This document shows, in pieces, positions 33,006 to 46,122 of a stretch of 64,000 nt of DNA. Within the stretch, counting starts at the first letter, position 1. Each line of letters begins with the position of its first letter. Below the pieces are notes generated by a model. It was not told where the DNA came from. It saw only the letters and a program-made list of their open reading frames with translations, and ran no database searches. Source of the stretch: Symsagittifera roscoffensis (lineage: Eukaryota > Xenacoelomorpha > Acoela > Convolutidae); contig NC_087069.1 in NCBI RefSeq assembly GCF_963678635.1, positions 372,001 to 436,000 of the forward strand. Direction: 5' to 3'. The position numbers were made by a program, and so were the translations under genes.

Positions 33006-34878
33006 TTGTAGGAAAGTGCTGTTTGAGCTTTGTTTGGTTAAGAAAACTTATTACTCATTTCCTCCAAAATATGCTTACCTGTTGGGCCAAAATTTTAATG
33101 TAGGCACAAGCCACAGGGAGACTGAAATATTGAGTTTAAAATAACGCGTTACAATTGCTTGAATTTTTAAGCTTGATCAATTTCAGTTTATGTTTCAAAA
33201 CGTAGAAGAATATTTTTGCTACGAATATAGTAAAAATTTGCGTATAATTGTTTCTTGATCTTTACTATTAGAAAAAAAACTTTCTAAAATTATAATTTGA
33301 AAATCATGGAATACGCGAGCTGCCGAATTTTAAACGCAGAAAATAAGGCGATTTTTTTTTCATGATTTGCATCGGTAATTAGATCTTAACTTGGAATTTT
33401 ACTTCAGAAAAATGGAGAACTGATTTTGTAAGTAAGAATGTAAATTAAAGTAAACAACATCTACAATTGTTTTATTTGAAAGAACCAACTAACAAGCTTT
33501 CTTGGAATCGCCATCAGCATGGAACTCTTCTTACTCGCAGCAATTCGAAAATTTAAATTCAATAGTACCAAAAATCAAATTTGACAGCAACCAAAGAGTT
33601 CCGTGACTGCCGAAGATACCTAACACATTATCATATCAAATTTTATAATAAACCGACTTTAGAAAATGAGATTGTGTCCACTTTCAGCAAACATAAATAA
33701 AGCCGTTTATGTTAGAAAGCAAAGTTGCAAAAAGTATATTTTATTAATTTCGGGATTATTAGTTAAGTTTGCTGAGCCGCGACAAAAAATGATGTAATTA
33801 ATTGATTCCATTTAGTAAGACTGAATTTGGAAGATACTTAACATGGGCAATGCATATGATCAACATATGCTAAACTATTTAGCAATCAACTCTTTTTTAA
33901 ATTTATTTCACGGTAGATCAAACAAAAGGTGCTCTAATATTTAAGATTTACGTGGATATTTGAGTAAATTTCCTTGAAAAATTGCAACTATTATGTTCAA
34001 GGAGGCTAAAATGCGTTGAAATAGGAGCACTTTCCATACCTTTCCAAAATGACCGTGAAATCAAAAACGGAGCCAACTTGCATAAGCTGCTGTGAAAAGA
34101 AGACTGCATGTTTCTAGATAATAACTAGCACAAGATGACTGAAACGAAATGCAACTGAAAATGTTAGAAGCGAGCGTAGCGAGGAGTGCAGAACATAATA
34201 ACAGCCCAAAATACTTCCTTTTTAATCAATACCTCATAATTAGAGAAGCAATAAATGGGCTCCTCTTACTTATATGGCCCAAAATGATGTTAATCAATAA
34301 TCCCATTTAAAAAAAACTAAATATTCCATAAGTATATTGTGTAAATATTTGATTTTAACCAATCAGGTGCAATAAATTCTCACTTAATTTTTCCCAACTT
34401 CTATTTTCGGCCGTTTAAGTAAAGTCCCAATAAATGCGTCGGTCCTTAGTTTTTTCAAAATTCCATTTTAGGAACAAATCGATTCACTATCTAAGCATGG
34501 ACCGACAACAATTACACCTGACGTTTTGAACGGTTCTAGTGGGATATCGATTGCATTCAATTTTCCCACGTACAAAATTGCCGGCTTAATGAAAAAAAAA
34601 CTCCCATAATTCGAATGAGTTAATTTATACTGAAGCTCTGTTATCATGGTCAACTATTTACTTATTATAATTGGATTTGAAATGTCAAGTAACTAATCTA
34701 AACCATCTTGATGAAATTGAATACACAATAAAATCTAATTCGCCCTTTGACTTTACAGCACAATTAAGGATAAACTGGCGAGGCGCTGGAAAAGGACTAA
34801 CAACCAATGTTTCTTAATAATGGCAAAAATCTGGGTCGCGTTAACTATTACATAACAATTGAATCACGGAGCAAATGA
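33006..34878. other. Non-coding stretch downstream of the SIKE-like gene
   Basis: No exon recognised. The 3' untranslated region of the minus-strand gene ending at 34879 should lie at the right edge, but no clear AATAAA on the minus strand could be picked out. Confidence 0.4.
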
Positions 34879-35384
34879 TCATGCAACTCCATTAGGCAGG
34901 GGCGCTGCGTCACAATCTGAAGCAGTGATTTGAGGCGTAGAAGAAGACGGATTAGAGGGGGTATTTATGACTGAGGGGATGGGAGCTGAGTTGTTGTTAT
35001 TATTACTTGAATTAATATTAGAACTAGTAGTGGTGTTTGCATTATGAAAATCGGGATCGAAACATCCGTTGGTGAGAAGACAGTTGGAGGCTGCTTTGGA
35101 GAACTGTTCCACTTCGTCTGCTACTGAAGATAGTGTAGAAGATATAGCCAGAGATTCCTCCAGGTCCAGCTCACTTGAGGTCCAGTGGTGTCCTGTGTCG
35201 TCCTCGTCCTCCCTATCCGACGTGCATGGCGTCAAAGTCACAGTCGAAGCATTGGAGCTGGAGTCGCTGTCCGTGTCCGATATGATGTCCGTCTCAGATC
35301 CGAATCTGGACTTCGAGATCCCCCCACTTGACTCCAGATGATGCTGCTGCTGGCTGCGGTGATTAGTTATGTTCAGTCCTGAGT
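34879..35384 (-). CDS. SIKE/FGFR1OP2-like protein, exon 5 (acidic, Ser/Asn-rich C-terminus)
   Basis: Acceptor ccatttctctgtag precedes the exon, which starts in phase 1, matching the end of exon 4. It reads DSGLNITNHRSQQQHH, then SRFGSETDIISDTDSDSSSN, CTSDREDEDDTGHHW, SELDLEESLAIS, a run of Asn, and ends LPNGVA before TGA (34879-34881). Acidic serine clusters (DTDSDSSS, SDREDEDD) look like casein kinase 2 substrates. No part matches vertebrate SIKE or FGFR1OP2. Assignment to this gene rests on phase, orientation and shared Ser/Asn-rich style. It could instead be the end of a separate gene. Confidence 0.6.
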
Positions 35385-37678
35385 CTACAGAGAAATGGTC
35401 AATTTAAACTTAAAAGTTTTTAGGGACTTTTATAAAATCTACTCGATGACGGTTTTGTTATTCTATAAAATTGCAGCAATTTGAACACAGGGGCAATGTG
35501 GAATTTTGCACCACTTCTGATACATCACAAATAACGCATGGGATGCTAGTCAAAAGAAAAAGAGACGAAAACCTATGAACCGAAAAATTCGTTTGAAAAA
35601 AAAACATCAAAAAATCTGCTATGCCGTCATATATTTTATCAAATGAAGCTCATTTTGAGGAAAAACGGTCGAGAGTTATAAAGACAAACGCTACATTAGC
35701 ATTTATACTAACTTATAAATTGCAAACCCAATTGTTTACATAAAATCGATGAGCTGGCTTGATTGGAAATTTCTCAAAAATGGCTATAACGAAACAAATT
35801 ATACACAGAAGCTGAGCTTCGCACCACTTGCGATAAAAAAAATAAAATACTATGATTAAAATCATCTGAGAAGAAAAATCATAGTTAAAAAAACTTCAAG
35901 TCGTTTTTGTTAAGAACTTTCGGAAGGCTAAACAAAGCCAAAACTTGAAATAAATCCATTCTGCGGGAACTAAGCCAACAAAAATGAGCAAACAGACAAG
36001 AAACTGAAATAGCCAAAAAAAATTTGCAAAAAAAACAGATACCGACTGAAATCGAACTCCCGGGCTTTGTCTTTTCAAGCATGGTTGTTGTAGCAGCTTG
36101 GAAGAAGGCTTAACACTCGAAAAAGTAGGGCTACCGGAATTAAGTCGGCAATACAAAGGCGAAGCTTCGCTTCGCAAAAACTAGCGAGAACACAAAAAAA
36201 GCACCTTTAGAATAAAAAAAAGAAATAAACCTCGAATAAGCAAAAAATCAGCCAGGTCTGGGATTCGATCTGCGACCTACTGCAATCAAGAGAATTTGAG
36301 ACTCATGCAATAACCACTTAACCTCGCACGCTTAATTACCCTAGATAATCGACAAACACTTATCAAGAAAAAAAGAGCTACATAGGCTAATAACTTGCCA
36401 ATGCTATTCAGCTAGTGGCACCAAATACAAATAGACCCAATTTTGCAAGTAACAATTTGGAATATAACAAACTGAAGGAATCTACATTAACTTTGCACGT
36501 AACAAATCGCAAAACATAAACCCACATTATGTATAAATTATGCATTTCAAAAAAATGCGAGATATATTGAGTTAGAAAATTTCTGAAATCGAATTTTTAG
36601 TATTGTTATGTTGTTTGAAACAAACAGCTTTTTTCGGTTCATTTGATTTTTTAACGCAGAGGCGAAGCTGCACTTCGCATACACAAGCAAAATGTTACTG
36701 GTAACGCTACTGGGAAAAATTGAATGAGTAACTTTGAGTCTACAATACTTCAAGCGACGCACGCCAATTATAAGTATACATAATTGCTAAGTGACGCAAG
36801 CCACTTATGACGCATTAGCAGTACCAGTCAATTTGAAAAAAAAATACCAACTAGCAGGCCTCAATTTATAGAGCGGACGCATTTTAACTAGTATACGAAC
36901 AGGTTCATTAAAAACATCCGACACTGCCTAGGTTCGAACCCTCTTATTTTGTTTCCTTCCCTAACTCTACACTACAGATCCATAATACCTTGAAGCTAAA
37001 GTCTTATTTGTAATACAATGGTCTGTGTTAATATCCGTAGCATTGGCTGCACTTAATGGCTGGTTCTTGATCAGAAGACTTTCCGAAAAGCACAAAATCT
37101 CTTAGATTGCAAAAAACAGGTCCCGATAGGATTCGAAAAAGTCTTTGCCCTCTCAAGCAGATATGTTACCTCTAACCAGATGCTCCGGATTTTCAGGTGA
37201 GATTTCTGTGAACAAAGTTGTTTACAGGAAAAAAGTCTAGAAGCCGGTTGCAACACCTTTGCTATTCGAAAGGGAAATACCGTTAAAGCAGCTTGAGTTT
37301 TGGGTATCCCTATTGGAGAAAAGTGGAAGTCTGAAAGCTTTTTCGCGTCATTTTTGGAGGGCCTAATAAGATTTGCAATTAACAAATGAATTTGATTGAA
37401 CTTGAAAAATCTAAATCAGATCATGAACATGCGACATTTAGTACGTTTTTCTATGAAAAAAAAAACGACCTCAATAAGTAATATATGACTTTTTTCATGC
37501 ACAAAAAATCACCACTACCAAAAAGAATTGGAAATATCCTATATACGTCATAATATTAATTATTCTCTCGAATGTACAATTTTTTTGTTAAATCTGCTTG
37601 ATATATAAGTTTGATATTTAAGTTTTATCGCGATTTCAATCAAAACATCTTCACAAAAAATATCACTAAAATAGTTAC
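35385..37678 (-). other. Intron 4 of the SIKE-like gene, with SINEs
   Basis: 2.3 kb between exons 5 and 4. It holds at least three minus-strand tRNA-derived SINE copies (about 35808-36145, 36157-36335, 36655-36995). The other minus-strand open frames here (35885-36177, 37071-37385) are not supported as exons. Confidence 0.55.
36655..37072 (-). mobile_element. tRNA-derived SINE, copy 1 of a matched pair
   Basis: Closely matches 42565-43005 over more than 400 bp (shared cctcaatttatagagcggac, catccgac.ctgcc.aggtt, tacagatccat.ataccttg). On the minus strand it has a B-box-like GGGTTCGAACC preceded by an A-box-like tagtgtagagttaggg, then a body and a tail ending gcgaagtgcagcttcgcctc (36658-36680). 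Confidence 0.7.
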
Positions 37679-38071
37679 CTGAGGAAGTTGCTTTGTTATT
37701 CATTGAAGCACCTTCGAAAGAGTTGTTGTTATTATTATTACTGTTCGCATTCCTTTTGAATTCAAACTCAACCACTGGTCCGTTTGTTAGAGGCTGTCCC
37801 GCGTTCGCATCTCCATTTGTGCTTTGACCGAATCCGTTCATCGTCACTTGGCCAGTGTGCTCCGACTTTGGGTTACCCTGGTCTCCACTGTCCACACTGC
37901 TGGATTGGGTTGTATCCGGGCGTGTCCTTTCCCCTTCTTCTACCCATGAGTGAGAACCAGTCGAAAACGAGTCTGAGGGTGAGAAGGAGAGTGAGCTGTT
38001 CTGACTGGACTCTGGTGCAAATTGTGTTGCAAACAGACCTGCGTTTGAGTTACTGCCACTGTTGTTCAAAC
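37679..38071 (-). CDS. SIKE/FGFR1OP2-like protein, exon 4 (low-complexity)
   Basis: 393 nt, entered and left in phase 1: acceptor acagtttattag|GT before it, donor TCAG|GTAACT after it. It encodes LNNSGSNSNAGLFATQ, FSPSDSFSTGSHSWVEEGE, SSSVDSGDQGNP, MNGFGQSTNGDANAGQ, FEFKRNANSN with an Asn run, and MNNKATSS. It is rich in Ser, Asn and Gly, probably disordered, and matches no domain I know. The Asn/Gly-rich style resembles residues 31-43 of exon 1. The open frame continues past the acceptor to 38114, but those codons are intronic. Confidence 0.65.
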
Positions 38072-39394
38072 CTAATAAACTGTATATGATAACAAAGGCT
38101 CTCACAATACGCATGGAGTACTCCTATCGAAACAAAACTTCGATCTAACTTTGAGCATTGAAACTCACACCTAGCTAGCAAGGACGATTCTTCATTGAAC
38201 TTTCGCAACTAAAAGTTAATCAGTAGTTCAATCTTCATTCGAATTTTGAAATCCCGAGAGCCAATTTTCAGAAATCGTTTTTACATTTTTGATACGATTT
38301 ACTCAAATTGAGAAACCGCTTCTTTTTAACATCACTTGTGGTCCAAAAATATATGCATTTATAAAATTAAATATAGACGATGTCCGGCTTCACACCAGTT
38401 GCGATTTTGATTGTTGGAAAAATCATATTTTAAGGAAACTCGTGACGCATAAGAAAATCTAACTAAAAAGTTCAAAAAACAGATTGAAAAATCAGCCCAT
38501 AGACTGTTGGAAAAGAGTCAATGATCGCAAGAAACAGGAAAAAAATACTGAAGTCGATCATGTTTTTCGTGACCTTTACACTTTCGGTGTTCAATTGCTT
38601 TACTTTTTTTTTAAAAAAAAAAGGCCACGACCTAAATAAGAGTATGAACCACGATAGAAAACTCCAGAGATACTGAAACTAAAAAAAATAGAATATATAG
38701 GCAACCAGTCAATTTAAAGGCAGCGCAGAATATGCAGAAACCACTAAATGAGCGGAAGCCATTAAGTCGATGCAAAAAAACTGACAAAGAGCCAAAGCTG
38801 TACTCCACGAACAACAGCACAAGAAAATAACAATGAGCAGATCAATTAAAATGAAAAAAAAACTGACAAAAAGGAAATAAAAGTTAAAACAAGCCTCGAA
38901 AACAACGTTGTTGTGCCGGAAACGAACTGCCGACCTGGAGATTGCGCGTCTCACTAAAACAGATGCTATTAAATTACGACGCTATGCAGCAAAAGTGCCG
39001 CCAAATTACCACTTTTACTCACAGCTAGAAAGTCGTGGATTTGCATTATGAATTTGCATTACAATATTTCTCGGAGGTGCAACTGTGCCAACAAAATTTG
39101 GATACACGCCAGTTGAACCGAAAACAAACTTTTTGGTGAAATTGTAGGTGGTGGTTTTGAGCTATAGCTTTGAAACCCCCTCGAGAAACAGAATGATAAA
39201 AATATATTCATTTTTCACATGACGCAGTTATTACGCGAATACGGGAATATAATATGAGCCGGGAACCATGATTAGAAGCAGATAAGTGCATTTCAGGGCT
39301 GATTCCCCATCAGTTTCAGGGTTAAAAACTTAGAAGCGAAAACTGTATCTGACAGAGATTTGGAAGAAGCTTAACAAAATACTTCTAACAGCTC

Positions 39395-40740
39395 ATGTCT
39401 TTTCGACAAGATACCAACTCCTTATCTGAAAACAATTTCAGGAGCCTGGAAAAATTTTCAAGTAGATTAATAAACTGTAGCTTGGAGCAAGAGACTTACC
39501 CAGAGAGTTTCAAAATAGCAAATATGAATCCTCGTTTGAAAAAACCGTCATTGGACCCGGAAGTTTTAAATAATTACCAACCACTTGCAAATAAAAAAAA
39601 ACAGTATCCAAGATCATTGAAAGAGTAGTGACCTCTCAATTGACTGTTTTTTTTAAAACGTAATAAGCTGCTAGATACCAACCAATCCGCTTTTACAAGT
39701 CAACAATCCACAGAAGCCTGCTTGTTTAAAATGATGAACGAAATTATATGTCAACTTGACGAAAACGCTCTTGTGATTGTGCTCGGAGCACACTTATCAC
39801 CGGCTTTCGATACCATGAAATACAAAATATTGAATTATATACTACACGGGCAGTTCAGTATAAAAGATGTGCGTAACGATTATATGGTGTGGATTATATC
39901 CTACCGAAAACAAACAGTACAGGTCAATAGGGAAATCTTTCGAGAAGAAGTAGAGTACGGAGTCCCACAATGGTCAATTCTTGGTAGAATTATTTTCATT
40001 ATGTAAGTGACATCGATAGGCAATTATCTTAAATTTATGGGTCTCTCTTACCAAATCTACCCTGATGATACCTTGATATATGTATAACTAGAAAGAAAAG
40101 CGACCCATTCAAAAAAAATTTGAAATAAATACAATCGTAACGAAGCTACTTACAATGTTCAATGAGCTGAAATTGAAGATCAAGCCAGACAAAACAGAAA
40201 TATTGTGTACCAAGTTGAAAAGAAATAACGTGAAGCTTGATAATCTAATTCTTGGAAACACCAAAACCGATTCTGTTCCTTTCATTACTTCTCTGGGCGT
40301 AAATATAGATACGAATTTCAACTTAACGAGACATAAAAACTCTAACTGGAGCGCTTGCTATGTCCAACTCAAAAAAAAAAACTGTACCGCTTTCAACAGT
40401 TTTTAAACCTTGGAAATACAAATTCACTAAAAAAGTCTTATTTGAGCAGACTCCAGTATTGTATCGTTACGCAACAGGAAACACAAGGTAGACAATTTGC
40501 AAAGTGTTTAGAACGCTGCAGGTTCCTATTTGGCATCATGAAGCACGAATCATACAATGAGCTAAGATAGTTTACATTGGCTGCCTATCAAAGAACGAAA
40601 TGTTTTTAAATAATGTTTTTAAGCATAAACAATTTATGGCGCGGAAACGCCTGAATATTTGAAAAATTTTGCTCTCTACAGAGAAGAAATGAGCTTCAGA
40701 ATGGCCTTCAAAAATCTGTCAAAGTAACATCATCAATGAC
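39395..40740 (+). pseudogene. Dead CR1/L2-like LINE reverse transcriptase fragment
   Basis: 39395-39628 reads LINCSLEQETYPESFKIANM, NPRLKKPSLDP and LNNYQPLAN, the start of a LINE RT. 39722-40006 gives DENALVIVLGAHLSPAFDTM (motif A), WIISYRKQTVQVN and EYGVPQWSILG (motif B, normally GVPQGS). The YxDD motif is lost near 40060. 40155-40406 gives FNELKLKIKPDKTEILC and SLGVNIDTNFN. 40355-40570 gives RLQYCIV and FAKCLERCRFLFG, followed by a decayed 'LHWLPI'-type region (LAAYQRTKCF). Stops and frameshifts separate all blocks. It lies antisense to the host gene, inside its intron 3. Confidence 0.85.
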
Positions 40741-42564
40741 GGTAGGATAAATAGGAAAACTTTTAGGCAGCTTGTAATTTTACTAACACAAGCCGCCAAT
40801 AAAGCAGCTTCAGTTTTTATCAAATTGCCGGTGTTATGCGGCAAAATTCGACCAAAACAAATGAAACTATTCAAATGTTCCGGATTTGAATATCTGACCG
40901 GTTGATTAGGAGTATCATCAGGTCCTCGTATCTGCGCTATGGTCGCTTGAAAATTAACAAGTGGCCCAGCTAAAGCTGGATTTTTACCTGTTCGAATACG
41001 TTTAATCATATATTGTACTGATACAGAAATGCATAATTTTTAAAATTTCAAAAAATAGGGTTATACGCTAAACTATTAGTTTCCATGCTTAAGTAGGGGA
41101 TTAGCCGCTTAGTTAAATTAAAAAAACTACTTTTCGCTCTTTCAATTGAAGTGTATCTCAGATTTGGCCGGGCAGTTTTCGAAACAAAGCGAAAAAATTC
41201 CAAAATCGATCAAAAATTCGACTGTTCCTAAATGCAGAAAATTTTCTCTTAAAAAGCATGGAAACATCCTTTGCTTTCCACATCCTGATTTTAAAATTGA
41301 AGACTCCCGCACCCTAAATTTCTTGATTGAATCCGTAATATCAGATTTAGCTTATAGCTTTAGAGAATAGTTTCGAAATGTCTTTAAGAAACGGAAAAAA
41401 AAATTGACAACAAATTTTTCAGAAGTCCATATCATCTTTTCTACAAAAAAAACAGGATTAAACAGAATACGCAGACAAAATCTAATCACCATGTCATTTT
41501 GAAAGATTTATTAACCTCAGAATCAGCAGGTTTTTTTTTTGAAAAAAAAAGAATAAAACTATGGGCATATGGTAATAAATTGGATATTTTCTAAGTCCAT
41601 AATTTTTTTTTCAAAACGCAGGGCATAGCCGCTAGCGTAGATAAGATTCGCATAATCGATTATTTTGTTTCGGCTAAACCCTCAACCTCATATTTGGAAG
41701 GTAGTTTTTGAGAACAATCAAAAAGTTTTTAAAATTAACCAAATGGATTTGTTTGATGCCATATCGTTTTTTCCTGCCGATTTCAGGGAATAGCCGTTTG
41801 AGAAGTGTAGATCCCCATAATTTTTTTCTCGAATTAAAACCTTCATCTCAGATTTAAGCAATTAATATTTGAGAAAACAAAAAATCAAAACAATAGGCCA
41901 TTAATCCCCCTACTAAAACTTTCGATGGCCGTAAAACGTGAGGTAACAGAAAAGAGACTAGTGAAAAATGGAGGCACATCAAAGAGCAGCCGGTTATTCC
42001 ATTGGTACCATTTTTTAAAAACCGGCATTAATTTTTGAGAAAAATCGAATTTCTGCTAAAAGAGCAAAAATTTTCCAAATCGTCGCAAAAAAAAACGAAA
42101 AACAACAAATCCCATACATTTTCACAAAATATGTTTTTTTTTAAACAGGACCTAACACTAGCCAACAAATATTGTCGATTAAATTGCTATTAAATTGTCG
42201 ATGCTTAAATATGCTCATTATGATTAAATTGAAATTTACCAAAAGTGCCACCAAATGAGCACTTTTATTTGCGACTTAGGTTAGAAAAACTCTTCGTAAT
42301 CATACACTTCACTGCGCATGTGTAAAAAGGATCTGAACGAAAAGCTACACTAATTTTCAAAACCTTTTTTTAAAAAATTTTTAAGACTATGGTGCGAAAA
42401 TTCGGTGCTACTTGCACAGTAACCGGCTATCCTTTTTATAAATTGAAAATAAAGGAACATTCGAGTAATTCTCTGGATTCTAAAACATTACATACACTTT
42501 AAATGGTAAAAAACAAAAATCAAACTTTTTTCATAAAAACAAGAAATTGAACCGCAATTTTCTA

Positions 42565-43005
42565 CACAGAGGCGAAGTTGCACTTCACATACACAAGCAA
42601 AATATGACCAATAACGCTACCGGGAAAAACTGAACGAATAAAACTTTGAGCCTACAAAATTTCACAAGTGATGCACGCCAATTATGAGTATACATAATTG
42701 CTAGGTGGCGCAAGCCAATTATGACGCATTAGGAGTACCAGTCAGTTTAAAAAAAAAGAAACTTACCGATTAATATGCCTCAATTTATAGAGCGGACGCA
42801 TTTCAACTAGTATACGAAAAAATTCATTAAAACATCCGACCCTGCCCAGGTTCGAACCCTCTTATTTTGTTGCGGGTTTCCTTCCCTAACTTTACGCTAC
42901 AGATCCATGATACCTTGAAGCTAAAGTGCTATTTATAATTAAATAGTCTGTGTTCAAATCCTTAGCATTCGCTGTACTTAATAGCCGGTTATTGATCAAC
43001 ATGAA
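42565..43005 (-). mobile_element. tRNA-derived SINE, copy 2 of a matched pair
   Basis: On the minus strand TAGCGTAAAGTTAGGG (A-box-like) lies at about 42885-42900 and GAGGGTTCGAACC (B box) near 42850-42862. The body runs to a tail ending gtgaagtgcaacttcgcctc at 42567-42588. Same family as 36655-37072, whose homology also extends left of the head to about 43005. Confidence 0.7.
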
Positions 43006-43347
43006 CACTAATATTTGCAACCTAGGTTGGAAAAAAATAGAGTTCAAACTAATCAAACAAGCTTTGCTTGTGTAGAAAAGAATTTGACACCTCAAGCTGT
43101 TTTCAAAACGGAGCGTGAAAAATTTTCAAGATTTTGACTCCAGATATAGCGCTGGCTGTTTACATGAAACCTAAATAAAAATTTCCTGCTAAACTATGCG
43201 ACTTCGTATGAAATGAAAAAAAGACTCGCGTTATAACAGAAGTTCCACTTGAGCGAAAAAAGATGATTGAATAGATCATCAAAAACTCCTTATTGTGAAG
43301 CTCTTTAACAACTTTTGATGTCTCTATTTTCACAATTTAAATCTAAC

Positions 43348-43747
43348 CTAGAGATGGTCGCTTCTTAACTGTCCTGCTGGGATATTCAAACATCAAATCG
43401 GCATTCGGAGAACTGACGTCGGCATCTTCCCCTTCCGAGTTGTTTTCGTCTGTGGATCGACTCGAGTTATTGGAGTTCGGGTCATCTCCCTGTACAATTC
43501 CAGCTGTATCGGGGCCTCCGCCAGAATTGACGGGTGATGCGGCGGTATGGGGTTCTGCGGCTGATGCGAGCAGTATGCGCGACTTGAAGTCTTGGCTGAC
43601 CTTGAGCAGTTCTCTGAGTGTTTTGTTCTGGTACTCCAACTCCGCTATTTTCTTCTCGGCAGCATAAGCAGAGCTCTCGTCCAACCTCACCACTTGTTGC
43701 ATCACTGACACCATCTCCATTATTTTGGCATTCTTCTGCTCAATCTC
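43348..43747 (-). CDS. SIKE/FGFR1OP2-like protein, exon 3 (second coiled coil)
   Basis: Acceptor gggtttgtttctag precedes the exon in phase 0. It encodes EIEQKNAKIMEMVSVMQQVV, DESSAYAAEKKIAELEYQNK and TLRELLKVSQ. These align with the family's DQITEMAAVMRKAIEIDEQ, the ERIFQLEQENKGLREIL block and the following residues. A Ser/Gly/Asn- and Glu/Asp-rich tail follows, ending SRTVKKRPSL. The exon may end at CTAG|GTTAGA, a weak donor, leaving phase 1 as exon 4 requires. If that donor is not used, translation stops at once (TAG 43343-43345), giving a short isoform of usual family length. Both outcomes are compatible with the sequence. Confidence 0.85.
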
Positions 43748-44147
43748 CTAGAAACAAACCCAGACATAAGAAAACACCTCTACAATAGTATTTACAACCA
43801 TGTACTCGTAGAGCCATAATTAAAAGTAACAATTCTAGATTTTAGTAACAATCTAGATATATTCAAACGATTGATTGAGTGAATGAGAACTATTATCAAG
43901 AGGCTGATTGACCAAACAGAACAATAGTTATATGAGGCATAAGTATTTATCCACTCATGTTCATGATTTTCTGAACAAACATAACTTCTGCTATCTTTTC
44001 TGTCCACTAAATGACTTGCATATACAAATATGCTGACATCAAGTGTCACTTTTTAGTCCATTAACAATTCTAGACAGGCTTTTGACTACTTGATCAAATT
44101 TGTTTCATGTTGGAACTTAAGGTGTGTAAGCGAGGAAGGGCACTGAC
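43748..44147 (-). other. Intron 2 of the SIKE-like gene
   Basis: 400 bp, GT-AG (donor GTCAGT, acceptor tttctag), no repeats noticed. Confidence 0.75.
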
Positions 44148-44414
44148 CCGTTGGTTGACTGCCGCATTGAAGGTGGTGAGGTCTAGTTTGGCGTACTGGG
44201 AGAGAGTGGACACGTGTTCCCTGTACTTGCTCATGATCAGCTCCATGGCGTTCTGGTGCTCCTCCAGCGCCTGCTTCAACTCCTCGTTCTCCCGCTGCAG
44301 AGTCTTGATCTGTCTGTTCTCATACTGGATGCCTTTGATCAGCTGGCGCCTGCTGTTGTTCAGCTGGGGACGAGGTCTGTTGTTCTCATTTATCCCATCC
44401 ACTTCGTCCTTGTA
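44148..44414 (-). CDS. SIKE/FGFR1OP2-like protein, exon 2 (family signature coiled coil)
   Basis: Acceptor gtgttgtgttgtag, 89 codons, donor CGG|GTCAGT, phase 0 at both ends. It encodes YKDEVDGINENNRPRPQ, RRQLIKGIQYENRQIKTLQ, RENEELKQALEEHQNAMELI and MSKYREHVSTL. GIQxENRQIxxLQxENxEL and LEEHQxAxELIMSKYR are the most conserved stretches of the SIKE/FGFR1OP2 family. In vertebrates SIKE1 binds TBK1/IKK-epsilon, and SIKE and FGFR1OP2 are subunits of STRIPAK phosphatase-kinase complexes, working through coiled coils at cytoskeleton and membranes. The family match is clear from the sequence; the cellular role here is inferred from homologues. The vertebrate segment between this block and exon 3 is partly missing, as in some known splice forms. 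Confidence 0.9.
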
Positions 44415-46122
44415 CTACAACACAACACAACAATCAGCCGACAGCCAAGAAATGCTTCCTCATCTCAAATACAAAAACAATTTAGATGTTTTATGGCAGA
44501 ACTTAATGTTGATTTAAAGAAAACTTGAAGATTGAAACTCTATCGGATGTTTATTTTTTGTTCCAATAAAGATATCCCGGAGACCCTAATTGCAGTCATG
44601 CCCAAGTTTTCCATACTATGTTGCGCTCTACTAAAGCTATCCATAATCTAGCAAAAAATAAGTAAACAAAATTAATTAATTTGCGACACTATGAACTTCA
44701 TGGCAACAAAAGAGAACTTTTCACTCCAAAACAGTACTATAATGTGCGTGGTTGGTAGTAAGAAATTCAAAAACAGAAAGCGTAAGTGTAATAATAAAGG
44801 AGGTTCTTGATGGCATTACTTTCTAAAGGAAGTTATTTCTATACATTTCGAAAATTGACACGATCTTTATCAACACGGGCGGCAAAACCGAGCTTCACGC
44901 CACTTGAATTATGAAACACAAATGCCCGGAAAACTTTATACATATATTACGAACTTTCCTTTATGCTAATTTCACAAACTCTACGCCAATAACGACAAGT
45001 TAGGGCATAGATATCCACATATATCATGTATTAATTATCTATGTTTCGGTGCAACATGAGTAGAAAGAATAAACATAGAGTAGAAGGAAATCTGATAAAT
45101 AATTCCTTTTTTCAAAATTTAGAGGTCGATCCCGTTTTTCCTGACCTTTACACGTTTGCTGTTGGATAAAGGTGTTTGCCTTCCTTTTAACACGGGAAAT
45201 GAATGGAACTTAAAAAGAAATAAAAAGTCAAACCGCTAAATTCGAGCCTGATTAACATTTAAGTTTTTACCTGAAAAAAAAGAAACAAAAAAATCATCGG
45301 GACCTATACAAGAGTCTTAACTACACAGGGGCGAAGCGGAGCTTCAAAACCCTTGAGAAATACAACATTTCATTGAAGATGGTGAAGAGAAAAAGAGACC
45401 GAAAATATATCTTTTCTTTTGAAAATTTGACTTGAAACATTACTTCACAAAATCGATAAAAAACTGTATCAGCAACTTCCCAACGTTTATCCTTTAAAAC
45501 AAAACTTGTCACAAAAAACTAACTTACAAATTCCAAGACTCATTCCTACTGAGACACAAAAAACATTCGCAAAAAACACCCAGTAAAATCTACGCACTAT
45601 TAAAGCACATAACCGCTATAACATTAACCGCAAACGTTTGATCGAAAAGAAAAAAAAAACACTTTCAAAATCATAGTTGGTAAAGTTCCAAATTACAATA
45701 ACTCAAAAACCAAAATTAAATCCTAACTAAAACCCATGCTTTGGAATATGCTCGATAAAAACTGTAATAGATTATAAAAAATGGCATTTGAAAACAATAC
45801 AGAAAATGAGCCCACGAAAGTTAGGACGAAAATCACGAATCCGAAAATAACTTGTAGACTTCTTCAATTAGCTAATTTGAGTAGGCTTATGGTTTCTCAA
45901 GTAAAATAAAGAATTATGTAGGAGATATTCTTAATTCTCGTTCTTTCAATTGAACACAATGTCAGATTTAACAGAGTAGTTTTCAAGAAAAAGGGATACA
46001 TTTCCAAAGACCGTTAAAAATTTACCCATTTAGCTAAAGAAGATCTTTCCACTGAGTTCTTCCAATTGAACCATTAACATCAAGAAGCAAGCAAGAAAGT
46101 TTTTCAAAAAGGCTTCCAAAAC

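Larger units (their letters stand above)
38072..43347 (-). other. Intron 3 of the SIKE-like gene, with SINEs, a dead LINE and tandem repeats
   Basis: 5.3 kb. Besides the LINE (39395-40740) and SINE (42565-43005) it holds a tRNA-like head at about 38925-38990 with a likely tail at 38375-38400. Diverged copies of a cctcaa.ctcagatttgg / gtagttttgagaa module occur at 41150-41900. A minus-strand open frame at 40719-41009 is discussed among the rejected items. Confidence 0.55.

Noticed and set aside
40719-41009. 96-codon minus-strand open frame with a faint likeness to ribosomal protein S18 (FGRILPHNTGNL)
   Set aside because: The likeness covers only about a dozen residues, the end reads into repeat DNA, and the S18 cysteine and basic motifs are missing.
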